A DNA stretch of 64,000 nucleotides from Hemerocallis citrina (Eukaryota > Streptophyta > Magnoliopsida > Asparagales > Asphodelaceae): the NCBI GenBank assembly GCA_017893485.1, contig CM030358.1:152347368-152411367 (forward strand). Direction: 5' to 3'. The notes under the pieces are model-generated. The model had not been told where the DNA came from. It searched no databases and was given only the letters and a program-made list of their open reading frames with translations. A program made the position numbers and the translations under genes. This document shows positions 11,467 through 24,090 of the stretch, one piece after another; within the stretch, counting starts at the first letter, position 1, and every line of letters begins with the position of its first letter.

Positions 11467-14203
11467 TTAGGCCGAGCAGCTATCTCCCGCACTGTCAGTT
11501 TGATCAATCCAAATGAGTGCTTGCTTGAGGAGGACATCTTGCACTCCATCTTGCTCCATCTTTTGAATGAGTGCCGCCTTCTTCTTGCTGTTATCGAGCC
11601 CATCTAGCCAAGATCGAAACCAAAAAATTGCATTAGAAATAATTTCCTTTGGTTGCAGAGTCTTAGAAGAGAAAGTGCTATCATTTCTAGCAAGCCATAA
11701 ACTCCAACAAATTGAAATTGTCAGTAGGTGCCAAATGTGTATGTGTACTTGGTTTCCAAAGCACCAAGAAGGAAAGCATTCATGCAAGTCAGCAGGCAAG
11801 GTGTGTATGTGGAAAAGTGCAGTGAACTATGTCAAAGTACTAGTAGCAATAGGGCAGTCGAAAAAGATGTGGTAGGTCGTCTCGATAGGACATGCATAAG
11901 CTGTGCATGTCGTGTCTCCAGACCAGCCTTTGGAGTGGAGGAATTCTTTGGAGTTGAGTTTATCCCAACTCATTTTCCAGATGAAAAGTTTGCATTTAAG
12001 CGGCGCTGAAAAAGTCCATGTTGCAGCAAAATATGGTGAACGGAGGCCAGAGGTGATAAAGAAGTTGTAAGCTGACTTGACAGTAAAATGGGCAAATGGC
12101 GTGAGTCTCCATGAAGGTTGATCTCCTGAGTGTGAAGGCTGGAATTCTGCAATCAGATCAAGTAGTTTCTTCTTCTAATCTCGAATGGAATAGTTGGAGA
12201 CACATTTAAGTCTCGGTTTCCAGAACCACTTGCCATGAATCCAGGTGCCTTGGGAGAGGACATCAGCTTCCAAATTCTAAGCTGCAACAGCTAGTGATGG
12301 ACACAATGAAGCTATACTGTTGCCATTTATCCATTTTGACGTCCAAAATTTGATAAGGTTCCCTTTACCTAACTTCTAATTGACATTTAGCAAGAATTGT
12401 TCTCTGAGATGGAAGATCCCTTTCCAGAAGCTTGAAGCAGTTGAGGGGCATGCCAGGGTATTGGAGTTGCTTCTAAAATAAAGGCTCCTTAATGTTTGGC
12501 TAAGTAGTGAGTCAGAGGATATTAACTTCCACCACCATTTCATGAGAAGAGCTTCATTGAAGACTTTCAAATCTAGAACCCCTAGTTCACCTTGATTCTT
12601 CGGTTGGCAGATCTTTGGCCACCGCATGCATGCCACTCCTCTTGCATCCGTGTCAGAGCCACACCAGAAAAACCTACTGCGAATCTGATCAATTCTTTTG
12701 ATTACCCAAAGGGGTAATCGGAAGAAAGAAGCGAAGTAGACCGGTAAAGCACTGAGAACAACATTTATAAGCACTAACCTCCCACCTCTAGATAGCATTT
12801 TCCCCTTCCACATAAAGAGTCTTCTTTCGATCTTGAGGATGAGCGGCTGCCGATTTCTTTTGCTGAGCTTCCCGCTAGATAGTGGCATGCCAAGATACTG
12901 GATAGGTAAGCATTCTTCCTTGCAACCTAGGATGGTTGAAAAAGCCTGGAGCTTGGTCTTCGATTTGCCAAAGTAAACAATTGAGAATTTATTGAAATTA
13001 ATGGCCAACCTTGAGACGTTTGCAAAAAGTTGTAGTGCTACTTTGAGGTTGATAACATCATGCTCGTCTCCTTTACAAAATAGTAGCGTGTGATCTGTAA
13101 ATTGCGGAACTGACAGATTTGCAAGTGATCCACGGACAGGAAGATGAGAGAAAGCGCCATTTCTGCAACCACTATAGAGCATATGTGCTAACACATCTAC
13201 GACTAAGATGAGCAGCATTGGCGAAAGAGGATCCCCCTGCTTGAGTCCTCGCTTGGAGTTAATTTGTCTTCCCTCCTCTCCATTAATGAGAATTAAGGAT
13301 TTAGCCGTCCTCATGATCATATGGATCCACCTGCACCAAGCTGGCCCAAACCCTCTGGCGATTAGAAACTGGTCTAAAAAATCCCAACTGACTGTGTCAA
13401 ATGCTTTTGCGAAGTCAATCTTGAACAAAATAGCATCATAGTTGCATCTACTGCATAAGTTGATAGCTTCATGAGCTACAAGGAAACAATCCACCGTCGA
13501 TTTACCTTTAAGGAAGGCACTTTGAGAAAAGGACACATGGGAGTGTAGGATAGGGACAAGTCTGTTGGCAAGGATTTTGGTGAAAATTTTGAAGGAGCAA
13601 TTGAGCAAGCTGATAGGTCTGTAATCAGAAACCGAATTTGCACCCTCGCACTTAGGAATTAACATAATGTTAAAGTAGTTTAGCCTGTCTAGATCAGCAT
13701 CTCCTTTCTGTACCGACTGAAGCATTGCAAATAGATCATTCTTGATAGTATCCCAAAAAGTATGACAAAAGCTCATCGAGAAACCATCGGGGCCTGGTGC
13801 TTTGTCACTGCTCATTCCAAAGACGGCCAATTTAACATCTTCCATAGTGCACGGGTCATCTAAATGCTCCAAACATAAGTCAGATTGTGGATAAAGGAAG
13901 TGCCAATCAATACGAAAATCTGACTGAGGAGTTGTACCACAAATTGCTTGAAAATGTTTTTCGAAAGCTTTTCTAATAAGTGTTGGAGAGGTTTCAAGTG
14001 CTTTATCAATGATTAGGCTATGGATAAAGTTTCGTCTCCTTCTCCTATTAGCAATGCAGTGGAAGAATTTAGAGTTTGCATCTCCTTCCTTGATCCATTG
14101 TACTCTCGATCTTTGCCTCCAATATATTGCCTCAGTCCGGATAAGATTTTGGAGCTAAGCTTGGGTTTCCTTTAGGGCGTCAACCACAGTAGGGGATTGC
14201 TCT
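11467..14203 (-). pseudogene. LINE ORF2: linker, reverse transcriptase and zf-RVT domain (broken)
   Basis: The minus-strand reading continues the endonuclease part after solo LTR F1. The linker (WRQRSRVQWIKEGDANSKFF) has one TAG. The reverse transcriptase is open from about 13930 to 12376, with SDKAPGPDGFS, the DFAKAFD metal-binding block and GLKQGDPLSPM. The catalytic FADD box has become FTDH (13090-13101): the second catalytic Asp is His, so the enzyme would be dead. After a stop at 12376, the zf-RVT region follows with WKMSWDKLNSKEFL and a Cys/His cluster, then an ILWSLWLARN-like tail (11799-11467). Further stops lie near 12280, 12175 and 11835. An intact protein would nick target DNA and copy its own RNA there. 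Confidence 0.9.
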
Positions 14204-14729
14204 GCCTCTGTTACGCCCGCTTCCTAAAAATACGGAATACGAGTACGTAACAAAATCCCAGCGAATGATTTTCATCATCCATAAGCTGTTTCAGAAATCT
14301 TTGCAGCACATCACAGGAAATATATTAGAGTCGGAAGCAAAAGCACAACCATTCATGAATACTTGCAACAAATTACCAACAGAATTTGACTTGAAAGCAA
14401 ATACAATATCCTCAAATAAAATCAGAGTCTGGAGAAAAAAAAATATCCTGGGTCACATTTGCCCAAATACAAGCAATATCCAAATAAACCAAATACATTT
14501 TTATTCAAGTTCAGGCAACAAAGAAAATAATAATAATAAAGCAAGTCTCCAGCATCTAAAACATCATCTCTCCAATACCTTCAGGCAGCTGACCCTCCTG
14601 ATCTGCAATAAGTACAATTTGCAGGAAAAAGAGAAAAGAAAAAGACAAGTACCCGTTAATTGCAAGTCGCGGGTCACAAATAGAGTAGGATACAAGCAAA
14701 TGGAAAACTAACTAACAACATGGTATACT

Positions 14730-14935
14730 AACAGGTATGGGTAACATATGTCAAGTGTCAAGTCAACAGGTAAACAGGTAAACATGTATAATTATCAGGT
14801 AATCAGGTAATCAGGTAAATATGAATTAAGTATCAGGTAATCAGGTAACATGTATATCAGGTAACAGGTCTCAGGTAAACAGGTAATCATGTATCAGATA
14901 AACAGGTATCAGATTATATCAGGTTAAATTTTGTT
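14730..14935. repeat. Degenerate CAGGTAAT/CAGGTAAA tandem tract in F1
   Basis: About twenty copies of CAGGTA followed by AT, AAC or similar lie head to tail with irregular spacing. Weaker copies continue to about 15220. This is a short degenerate microsatellite. The corresponding part of F2 instead has irregular CAATAATAAC/AACGGT repeats. Confidence 0.7.
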
Positions 14936-17174
14936 ATTTTACTATCTAGGTAGCACTTCATGCGCCCCAAATTATATCACATGGTTGCTACAACAAACAG
15001 TTTCGCTTAGTAAGATTTTTATAGTGGAGTCCATAGGGCAGTGTACTTAGGTATAGGAAACAGAAACAGGCAGAACCTAGTGGTTCTCTTCTACTCTACA
15101 CCTTCTTACATAAGAAGCAATGTAGACAGGGTCAGAAACAGGTATAACCTAGTGGTTATCTTCCGAGAACACCTTCTTAGGAAAGCATGCAATCAGGTAC
15201 AGGTAAACAGGCAGGCAGGACACTAGTCCTCTTCCAAGTATACGTTTCTATATTTTTCACTACTAGATCTTCCCTCAAACCCCGGCTTAGTTACTTTTAT
15301 TATTATGGTCATCAACAGGCATGAGAGTGTACGAAATAATGTCAAACTAACATGTTATAATCAAGTTTAGGCTCAGGAAACAAATCAGCAAGTATAGGTA
15401 ATATAGAGTCACATAAACGAGCACAAACGTGTATGTTCATAATCAGGACAGCAAGACCAGTCAGTACTAAAACAGTGGTTCAAAGAGATACAGACATGCA
15501 AATCATGATCCGTCGAAGGATCTAGAAAGTAGACATCCACATGCATCCAATGAGTATAATAAAGTCATATACTAGTTCACAACATCTCAGCTCAAAACTG
15601 ATTTGAATACAGATTTTATGTTCAACCAGAAAGACTTCAAATACATAAAAACAGCATGAAAACATAGCAAATAATTCCACGAAAAATCTGGAGTAATTCC
15701 CTATAAATATAGACTCAAAATAATAAGTTTCATAATATTCCATTAAGTATAGATAAGTCATCAAAAATAAGAAGTAACACAAAATCATGGTTTGAAGAAT
15801 CTGGAATTTCTCAACACTGCTGTACGAAAACAAGGATATATCGCAATCAGTGAATAGAAATCCAATTCCGCCAAAATGACGTGAAAGTAGATAGATTTTT
15901 ATAACTTTCATATCTCACAAATAATTTTCATAAAACATAAGGAAATAGGGTGAAAACTGGGTTCAACATAGAACAGCACGCAAATTACAGCACAAGGTGA
16001 CTTTAGAAAAGAATATGAAACACTACATAAAACTCATCTTTAAAATACAAAAAAATCTGGGTAGTCCCTCGTATCATAAGGAAACACTGAGCAAAATATT
16101 ATACCAAGATATTATGTATAGCCTAGTTCTTGAAAATAAATTGTTAGCAAAATTTACACAAAACTGAATCTGGAAACTACCGACACGCCTGTACCAAAAA
16201 CATCATATCTCAGTCATACGAACTCCAAATGTAGTAAAACTAGTGGGGTTTGAAAATAAACAAAATTATATACAATTCACTTTTAATTTCCAAGTTGAGA
16301 TTCGGACCCTAGCATGGGTGACAACAGCAAGCAACACAGAACAGAACAGCCCGAAATTTCCAGATTTCACACTTCATCTTAAAAACGTCATAACTTCCAC
16401 AATTTTGATCCAAACTTATCCAAACTTGAAACACAGCCTACCAATCATCTAAATATCATATTTTAGGGTTTCTAACCTGTCAAAACCTAATAATTCTCAC
16501 ATGGGCAATCAGTCAAACACATAGCATGCAATATGTCTCATACACGATCAAAATCAAGTTTTGGGTAAACCTAGGTTATCAACCTATCAATTCTTATGGC
16601 ATAAGTCATCTATGGCCTGATTTACACAATAGAGACAAAATCCATAAATAAAAATATAATCTTTGGCCGTTTCTAGACTCAACTACCCTATATGTGAACT
16701 TTTTGGCTTGTATCAACCTAATAAAATTTTGTACAAGTTACTTGCATTTAATGGAGTGAATTTGGTTGCCAACAAGCCTTAGGAAAAAAACCCACGATAG
16801 AAATCCTTCCAAGCGCGAATCCAAGCGAACTCACGAACAAAACGCCTACACGATCGATCTCCTTGATGCACGAACCAAAGTGGATGATACCCATTTCAAA
16901 GAACACCAAAAAAAGGGGTTGTGTGCTGATTTGCTGATGGTGGTGGTGCTGTTTGGTGATGCCGGCCACAAGTAGGAGAGGAAAAGGTAGGGTTTTGATG
17001 TATGGATGGATGGTTTGTATGGAGAGTTGGCAATGGGGGGCTAGAGGGGTGAGGGAGGTCCGGTTGAAGGGAAGGATTATGCAGGCTGGGATTGATACTA
17101 GGGGAGGCCGGGATGGATTTTGGGGAGGGAGAGAGAAAAGAGATTAGGGTTAGGGTTAAGGGGGATTAGGGGTT

Positions 17175-17182
17175 ATTATATA
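17175..17182 (-). promoter_or_regulatory. Possible TATA box of F1
   Basis: TATATAAT on the minus strand, about 425 bp inside the LTR from its 17604 end, is followed by AACCCC. The position suits the LTR promoter. Confidence 0.4.
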
Positions 17183-17609
17183 TGGGGATTAATTGGGCTA
17201 ATGGGTAGTGGGTATGAATATGAATTAATAGGTATACAAATGGGTAATGGGTATTGGGTAGGTTTCAAATGGGGATACAATATATAATGAATTCTATGGC
17301 TTCTAAAAATCTCCTTAAGGGTCAAAAATCACAATTTGGATAAAACACCACCAATAATCCATCTCATCACCAAAATAAATAATAATAATGAACGAGGCCA
17401 AGAAAATGAGAAAAAGAACTCAAAATGGAGAAAATGAGCAAAACGACGAACAATCAACACAAGGAGCTCAAATGAAAAGAAAAGGAATATATATTGAAAA
17501 TAAATCCAATATACAATTTTGAAAAATACAAGAGAGATATAAATACACAAAAATGAAAGAAAAAAAAACACTCTAAAATACAAAAATGAAAAACAGGGGT
17601 TACAGCCTC

Positions 17610-18549
17610 AATCTCCAACTTTAGCAATTTCTCTTGCAGCTGCTTCTTCTAAGTTGGGATGTGGCCAAATGTATCATTTCTCCAGCGCCGAATCCTTATT
17701 TTGAGGAGGTTAAGCTTTGTTGCAAAAATATCAACCGGATTCCCAGTGCACAAGAAAATTCTCCACCAATCTTCAACCGTCGGGACAAACGAGGAGTGTT
17801 GAAGCTAGGCGTTTTCAAATCTGAAGTAATGGACCTGATGAGTGATGACTTGATTGTCGAGGACGATGGGGCAGTGACCAGATGAAAAACGTGGAAGGGA
17901 GTATTGGATGCAGTTAGGGAAGGAGGATTCCCAAGTTGCGGAGATCAAGAATCTGTCGAGTCTGGCCATTGAGGGGGAGCTTCTAAGATTGGACCAGGTA
18001 TATTTCCTACCTGAGAGTGTGAGATCAATGAGGGCCAAGTCATGGATGAATTCACGAAAGCATCTCATTTCCCTTGTTGAGCCTTTTCCACTAGACTGCT
18101 TAGTATCAGAAGTAGTCACACTGAAATCTCCACACAGAACCCAAGCATCTTTGAGATTGCATCTGTGCAGCTGAATTTCATAAAAACAGAGCTTTCGATC
18201 CTCCAAATCAAACGGTGCATAGACAATTGTGATTGACCATTCTTCGGATGAAAATCGATTCTTGAAAGAAGCAGAAACAGAGAATATATCAACAGCCGAG
18301 TATGTACAATTAAGGAGTTGGTCATTCCATCCTAGTAGAATACCACCGCAGCTACCAATGGAGTCAAGATGTATCCATTTTGTTATAAGATATCCTCTAA
18401 TTGATGAGAGCTTTCGGGGACCTGGCTTTCTGAGCGTGGTCTCTAGCAAGCAGATTATAGATGGGGAGGAGCTACGGATTCCTTCTTTTATAAGCGAGCA
18501 TTTATCAGGGCTACCCCAACCCTCTAACATTCTAGCTAGCTATCTTCAT
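17610..18549 (-). pseudogene. LINE ORF2 N-terminus: apurinic-type endonuclease (broken)
   Basis: ORF2 starts at ATG 18549-18547 as MKIAS, then a TAG replaces the Trp of the usual SWNVRGLG. A frameshift follows, and the frame is open from 18530 to 17805. The endonuclease blocks are visible: IICLLETTL (catalytic Glu), GGILLGWND, VYAPFD, WVLCGDFSV (catalytic Asp), KYTWSN and ARLDRFL, ending SSGHCPIVL (catalytic His region). Two more stops occur before the F1 insertion site. In a working LINE this domain nicks the target strand. Confidence 0.9.
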
Positions 18550-18611
18550 TAAAAAAAATTGCATCAAAATGCACAACACCAATAAAAAAATCAAAGAACA
18601 CAGCAAGGCAG

Positions 18612-18697
18612 CTAGTCAGAGTGTTGTAGCTGATCAGCATGATCATCTACAACCTTCCGGGGGCCCTTGAAGACATGCATCGAGTGTGGCCCTTTGG
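18612..18697 (-). pseudogene. LINE ORF1, C-terminal end after the D insertion
   Basis: The minus-strand frame running out of 32988 resumes here across element D as EAKGPHSMHVFKG and reaches TAG at 18614-18612. The 5-bp duplication CCTCC (18698-18702 and 32983-32987) marks the break. ORF1 and ORF2 are separated by about 60 bp. Confidence 0.8.
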
Positions 18698-18842
18698 CCT
18701 CCTGTAACACCTCTACTTTAACTCCTCTATTTTATAATTTCAAAATAGTTGTATGTATTTCTATTATTGTGAGTAGATATTATTGTTATTGTTATTATTA
18801 TATACAATTATGCAATTCTATTTGTGTATATATATATAGATA

Positions 18843-18883
<41 letters not shown>

Positions 18884-18991
18884 TTTAATTAATTTATTTA
18901 TTTGTTGGACTTGGTTTTAATGGAGTTTATTTTGAAAAGATTAACTATTAGGACATAAAAGTAATTGGTTAATACAGGGAGGGGGGTTTAT

Positions 18992-18998
18992 TATAAAT
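18992..18998 (+). promoter_or_regulatory. TATA box of D LTR
   Basis: TATAAAT lies about 290 bp into the LTR and is followed by a CT-rich leader (TTTCTTTTTCCCCACC). The same sequence occurs in the 3' LTR at about 28582. If this is the promoter, over 4 kb of the LTR is transcribed leader. Confidence 0.5.
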
Positions 18999-20047
18999 TT
19001 TCCATTTCTTTTTCCCCACCTAATTCTCCTCCTCTTCTTCACCGTGCATCCTTTCTTCCCTTCCCTTAGTTTCGGCCGAACCCATTTCCTCTAAGAATTA
19101 GGGTTTTGAATCCCTACCCATTTTCAACTTTTACTTCGTATTTTTTTGGGGGTTCTAAGCAAGTTTTGGATGTTCTATCGCGTGGTGGGTTTGGTTTTCT
19201 TGGAGAGTATCGTGAAGGTATATTAAATTGTATTTTAGTTTATTAGATTATATGCTTTTCATTTCTTTTACTAGAAATCGTTGTAGGAAGATGGATAGAG
19301 TATATAAAACAGGTTAGGAGGGGAAATTGGTGCGTATCATGGTGAAATTGTGAAGTTCTAATTTTGGCATAAAGGCAAATTTTTGGATATGTGAAATCAG
19401 GTAGGAAACCTGATTCTAGTGATATTAGAAAATTCATATGAGAGGGTGGAATAGTGTGAGAGTATTAATGTGAATTTAGAATGATTTTTGAAGAGTTAGA
19501 ACTCAATGAAAAGGTTTGAGAATGAAAGTACAAATAAATTATGCACGCCGGGTGTTCGATGAAATGCCCGAGTGAGATTGAGATGAGAATTTGTTAGGGT
19601 CGGAGGTGTAATTGAGTTTTAATATTATTGTTTAATCCGAATTTGAGGTATTGGGAAAAAGGGATTAAAGAAATTAGGAAATCGGGAATTTTCATAATAA
19701 GAAGTCTTCGATCAGTATGTGAGATTTTGCATTGGGACTTGAATTTGAAATCTGTCAATGTAGCTTTACCACTTGTGTCATTTGTGACGTGTGGGTGAAA
19801 ACGGATTCGAATTTAGAGGTTTGTAGGTCAAGTTTTGAGTTTTAAGCTAATTAGTTCTATAATTTTCTATTTAGGTGGATAAAATTGAATTTCGATTGAC
19901 TACCGGACAGACACGAGGCTTTGGTTACTCGATTCGTCAAGTGAGTATGTTGTATTTATGTATATTTTATGTTGTGGCCAAATTTCGTGGCTTTTTGATG
20001 TATTTCGTAGAAGTTATGCTAAAAGCTGATTTTTGATGAATCGGATA

Positions 20048-20061
20048 GAGCCAAACGGCTC
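20048..20061 (-). other. 3' terminal hairpin of the short LINE
   Basis: The perfect stem GAGCC/GGCTC with a 4-base loop lies 14 bp from the A tail on the minus strand. It resembles in position, not in sequence, the hairpin of the larger LINE at 11247-11265. Confidence 0.5.
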
Positions 20062-20612
20062 CAGCCATCAAAAAATATATATTAATCAATAAAGCAGTTA
20101 AATAAACAATACAAATAGTCAATGGTTTTACAAGATGTAAAACAGAAGAAAGCGAGCAAGAAAGAAATACAATAATCGAGCAATAAAGAAATACAATAAC
20201 AGACTCAACATCATCAAAGCAAAGGGAGGAACCACCGCAAGATGCACCACGTCGTAACCTGAGAGCAGAGCATCCGGCCCAGAAAAGTGAGCAATGAGAA
20301 GGAAACGAAAGCCAGATCGTCGCACTCGAGGAACCCCAAGAAAATGACACAAAAAGGGCCAAAAACGTCCTGCCGAACCAAGATGGATGAACTACGCCCA
20401 TAAAGTCTAGCAACCGCAGGACCCAAAAAAACGCAGCGAAACAGAAGCCAGGGACACCACTAAGCTTGAAGATGGGAGCGAAGATTAAGGAAGATAGCCA
20501 AAAGGTGGGCCGAAAAATCGGAAGACCAAACAGCCTCACACAACTGCACAAGGCCCATCCTGCAAAGAAAAACCGGATTGCCAAATTCGAGGCGAAAGAG
20601 AAACGCCAAAAC

Positions 20613-21886
20613 TCAGGTGCGCACATGAGGAATCGCCGACACTGAAGATACTTTTTTAGCTAATAAACGCGCACTCACGCGAGTAGGCAAGTTAGAAAAA
20701 AGTTTCTTCTTGTAAATTCTCTTAGCAGGGGGAGGAACGACTTCCCCCAGGACAGGCCCGAGAGGGTCGACTTTGTTAAGGCTCAAAGCGGGGGAGGAGA
20801 GACTGGACGAAACTGGCAAAAAAAAGGTCTGAAATTATTTAGAATAGAATGACGAGAAATGGAGGATCCTCCACGAGTCGGTTGGTGCACGAAACCAATC
20901 GAGCTACGAAACCAAAAATGGCAAACCCTAAAAGGAGAACATAAATCAGATTTCTTACCCCGACTCGAACTCATCGAAGGCCTCTTAGCACTAACATGGG
21001 GACGATGCTGAAAACTGCCTGACCGAGGAAGGAAAGCAAGATACGTGAACACCGAGCGTTCCAAAAACAGGGACGCAAAATCAGGATACTGACGAGTCGC
21101 AAGAAAATCATCCTGAGCAACGAAGGAAGGAGTGGGAATAATAGGTGGATAATGCACCACAACAGAGGCGCCCATCTCCTTTCCAGGCTCATGACAACTC
21201 TTCCTCGCGAGGCAAGTATAAAGCATGTTCATAAAGAGGGGACAAATCAGAAGGGAGAGACGTTTAGTCGGAAAAGTTCTAGCCAACATATGATCCTTAT
21301 CCAGACACATAAACAGCGTAGGCCCCACAACTTTAGACAGGGAACGAGCCTGATAAGAACCCAACCGAGGGAAGGAAACAAGTTTCGAATGAACCTTTCG
21401 ATCCTTAAACAGCCCTGAAATATTGGGAAGCTGAAGAGTGCCAGAAGTTGCAATACAATCAGTGAGGACATTGAAAGAGTTCGAATATGGAAAAGGAACG
21501 TCCGCAGAGGAGACAAAATTCTTTTTAGACTCGAAACTAAAGTTCCTCTCCAAACAAGCATTAAGCTTGGCTTTCAAGAGAGGATAGTTAAGAAATAAGA
21601 GAAGTTTGGCCGGTAATGGTTTGCCTTTGGGTAAATCGAGAAGTTTTTGAAGGGAATAACATCGCCTTCAAGAGTGACCATACTTGCCACAAAAGAAGTA
21701 CTTCATTTTGTTCACACACTCTCGTTGAAAGTGCCCAGGCCGAAGGCACCTGAAACAAACCAAGCGCGGGGCGGGCCAACTAGAAGAGTGGTCCAACGAG
21801 AAAGAGGGAGAGCAAAGAGAGCGACCCAGATTAACGGGCCTATATTTTTTATCGATCTCGACCCAAGACGGGCATAAAGAGACCAT
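20613..21886 (-). pseudogene. ORF1 (gag-like, zinc knuckle) of the short LINE
   Basis: The frame runs from ATG 21886. A CCHC knuckle CFRCLRPGHFQREC is at about residues 44-57, and a second knuckle (YFFCGKYGHS then RRC) has its first Cys changed to Tyr and an internal TGA in place of Arg at 21668-21670. The same frame continues open from 21577 to 20783. A shift in a T run near 20820 joins it to a basic C-terminus (PAKRIYKKKLF, RVSARLLAKK) ending at 20613. Such proteins bind the LINE RNA. The true start could be further upstream. Confidence 0.65.
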
Positions 21887-22745
21887 GGCTCAAAACCAAG
21901 GAAGGGCAGTGGAAACTGATATAGAGAGGATCAGTTACTGCAAAGGAGACTGAAATAGCCAGGCTAACAGATCACTACCGATCCAGCACCAAAATACAAA
22001 TGAAATACAACGCAATATACCAACCAAAATGCAATAAACAGAGGATCGAAAAGATCCAAACCACAACGATACAGAGCTAATAGGAGATTAGAGATCGAAG
22101 ATAATAAGCTACAGAGAGGTTAGCAAGATATGATATAACATAAATAACTAAAGCAGAATTTTTATAAGAGGGACGATAGACATAAAAGGAAGTATCGATC
22201 GAAATATAAATTCGAATCGACAACAAACCTGAAAATACGAGAATTAAAAAGTAACGGAGAATAGAGTAAAAAATACTCACAGTGCTAGAAGAAAGAGGGT
22301 ACAAAGCCAATCTCCGTGGGAGGGAGAAGCTCTGCAGCTGATGCGGAGAAGCCCGAATAATTGAAGGCGAGAAGCGCTGTTCCACGAAGGAACGGATGTA
22401 GAAAGGGATGAAACCAAGGATCCTTTCATAAGATCGCAGGCAATCAGACTGGGAGAAAAGTGGCCGCGAGGGACGATGCGCGAAGAGAAAAGGGAGCGAT
22501 GCTGCCGGAGATCTGCGGCGAAAGAAACGGAGAAGCCCAGGGAACCCGGAGAAGCTAATCACAGCCGGAGGGGAAACGAAGATGATGGGTATGTAGCTGA
22601 GGACGTGATCTCGAACTTTAACGAAGGGAGGAGGTAGGAAGACGGCCTGTAGAGCATGGATCTGGACGGAGAAAGGGGGGATAAGGAGAGAGAAAGTGGG
22701 TTTTGAAATCGCTCAGAAATTGCCTCAGAAATCGCCTCAATCGCC
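21887..22745 (-). other. 5' region of the short LINE
   Basis: This lies between the 5' end of the element and the first visible ORF1 ATG. A 161-residue frame (22562-22077) is rich in Phe, Arg and Ser with no domain, and is probably leader sequence. I see no other gene in it. Confidence 0.5.
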
Positions 22746-23406
22746 TAAAAGCTGATTTTGAAAGAAAATATGGATTTTTAAGGGTCCGAAAATGAGTTTT
22801 TGTGATATTTGAGAAAATTAACTATTTTAAGTATATAAAACCTATATTATGGGTTAACGCGACGTGTTGAAGTGTAAAAATTAAATATATTAAACGGTTT
22901 ATGCATATAACTATCCCGTGCATGTTTTGTGCATGTTTTTGGGTGAATAAGCCGATATAGGTGATTTGGTATATGTGGAGCCTTGTGTATGGGCTAGCAT
23001 GCTATGGATGAATGTTATAAGATGTAATTAGACGAAAATAGTGATTATGACCATGTTTTGGAAACCCATGTATATATAGTGCATGTTTTGTGCATATTTT
23101 GGGGCATATAGGCCCTTATAGATGATTTTACTTATATAGAGCATTGTGTATGAGCTAGCATGCTATGATTGGTTGTTATGGACTTCAATTAGAAGAAATA
23201 AGTGAGTGTAGCCCTATCTCTTGAAAACCCGCAAATGTGATGTATGTTTGTGATATATACAGATGATAATGGCTTGTGATGCATTGAAAGGGTATGTGAG
23301 ATGGTGATCATTGTTTATGTGAATAAGTTCAAATAAAAGATGAGATGCTATGATGATAAACGGAGATGAAAACATGAAAAGAAAATGTTAATAGCAATAA
23401 ATTCGA

Positions 23407-24090
23407 TTGACGAGAGATGATACCTCAAGGTAGACCTGAGAGAGAGTTGATACCCCAGTATAGACCTGGGAGAGCAGATACCTCCGGATAGACCGGTAGA
23501 GAGATGATACCTCAGGGTAGATCTGAGAGAGAGTTGATACCCCATCATAGACCTGGGAGAGCAGATACCTCCGGATAGACCGGAGAGAGAGATGATACCT
23601 CAGGATAGACCTGAGAGAGAGTTGATACTCCAGCATAGACCTGGGAGAGTAGATACCTCCGGATAGACCGGAGAGAGAGATGATACCTCAGGGTAGACCT
23701 GAGAGAGAGTTGATACCCTAGCATAGACCTGGGAGAGCAGAGACCTCCGGATAGACCGGAGAGAGAGATGATATCCCAGGGTAGACCCGAGAGAGAGTTG
23801 ATATCCCAGCATAGACCTAGGAGAGCAGATACCTCCGGATAGACCGGAGAGAGAGATGATACCTCAGGGTAGACCTGAGAGAGAGTTGATACCCCAGCAT
23901 AGACCTGGGAGAGCAGATACCTCTGGATAGACTGGAGAGAGAGATGATATCTCAGGGTAGACCTGAGAGAGAGTTGATACTCCAGGATAGACCTGGGAGA
24001 GCAGATACCTCTAGATAGACCGGAGAGAGAGTTGATACCTCAGGGTAGACCTGAGAGAGAATTGATACTTCAGGCTAGACCTGGGATAAA
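23407..24090 (+). repeat. 88-bp tandem array of three hairpin subunits, D 5' LTR
   Basis: About 7.7 copies of an 88-bp unit. Each unit holds three 29-30-bp subunits of the form GATACC, stem, RTAGA, complementary stem, GAGA. The stems are CTCAGG/CCTGAG, CCCAG/CTGGG and CTCCGG/CCGGAG, so the loop is constant while the stems differ. It is repeated in the D 3' LTR at 30275-31035. Overlapping ORFs on the minus strand (LGYQLSLRSTLRYHLSLRSI-like repeats) arise from the array. Confidence 0.9.

Larger units (their letters stand above)
14209..17604 (-). mobile_element. Solo LTR F1, 3.4 kb, in LINE ORF2
   Basis: It begins TGTTACGCCC and ends GGGGTTACA, flanked by a perfect TSD GCCTC (14204-14208 and 17605-17609) that interrupts the LINE ORF2 linker. 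It has no PBS or coding frame, and is related to F2 at 56295-59268 (shared starts and a GTAGCACTTCATGCG block at 14951 and 57003). Minus orientation is inferred from the TATA box. The longest ORFs (14265-14711, 15522-15911) have no recognisable domain and are not conserved in F2. Confidence 0.85.
20034..22745 (-). mobile_element. Short LINE with ORF1 but no ORF2, in D 5' LTR
   Basis: It is flanked by a 14-bp TSD TAAAAGCTGATTTT (20020-20033 and 22746-22759), typical of target-primed insertion. On the minus strand it has an 860-bp 5' region, an ORF1 with zinc knuckles (21886-20613), and about 580 bp of 3' sequence ending in a hairpin and a short A tail. No endonuclease or reverse transcriptase motif is visible, so it is an internally deleted, non-autonomous LINE. 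It is absent from the matching place in the D 3' LTR (about 29610). Confidence 0.85.

Noticed and set aside
17140..17165. Telomere-like TTAGGG repeats
   Set aside because: Only two or three imperfect units, in a G-rich patch of solo LTR F1; too few for an interstitial telomere.
19967..20626. 219-codon hydrophobic minus-strand ORF resembling a membrane protein
   Set aside because: It spans the 3' UTR of the short LINE and crosses the TSD into the D LTR; hydrophobicity comes from T-rich sequence.
22077..22562. 161-codon ORF at the 5' end of the short LINE
   Set aside because: Composition is Phe/Ser/Arg-rich with no motif; more likely 5' leader.
23407..24090. Regular repeat-spacer pattern resembling a CRISPR array
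   Set aside because: The spacers are themselves repeated, the locus is in a plant LTR, and the array is duplicated in the partner LTR.
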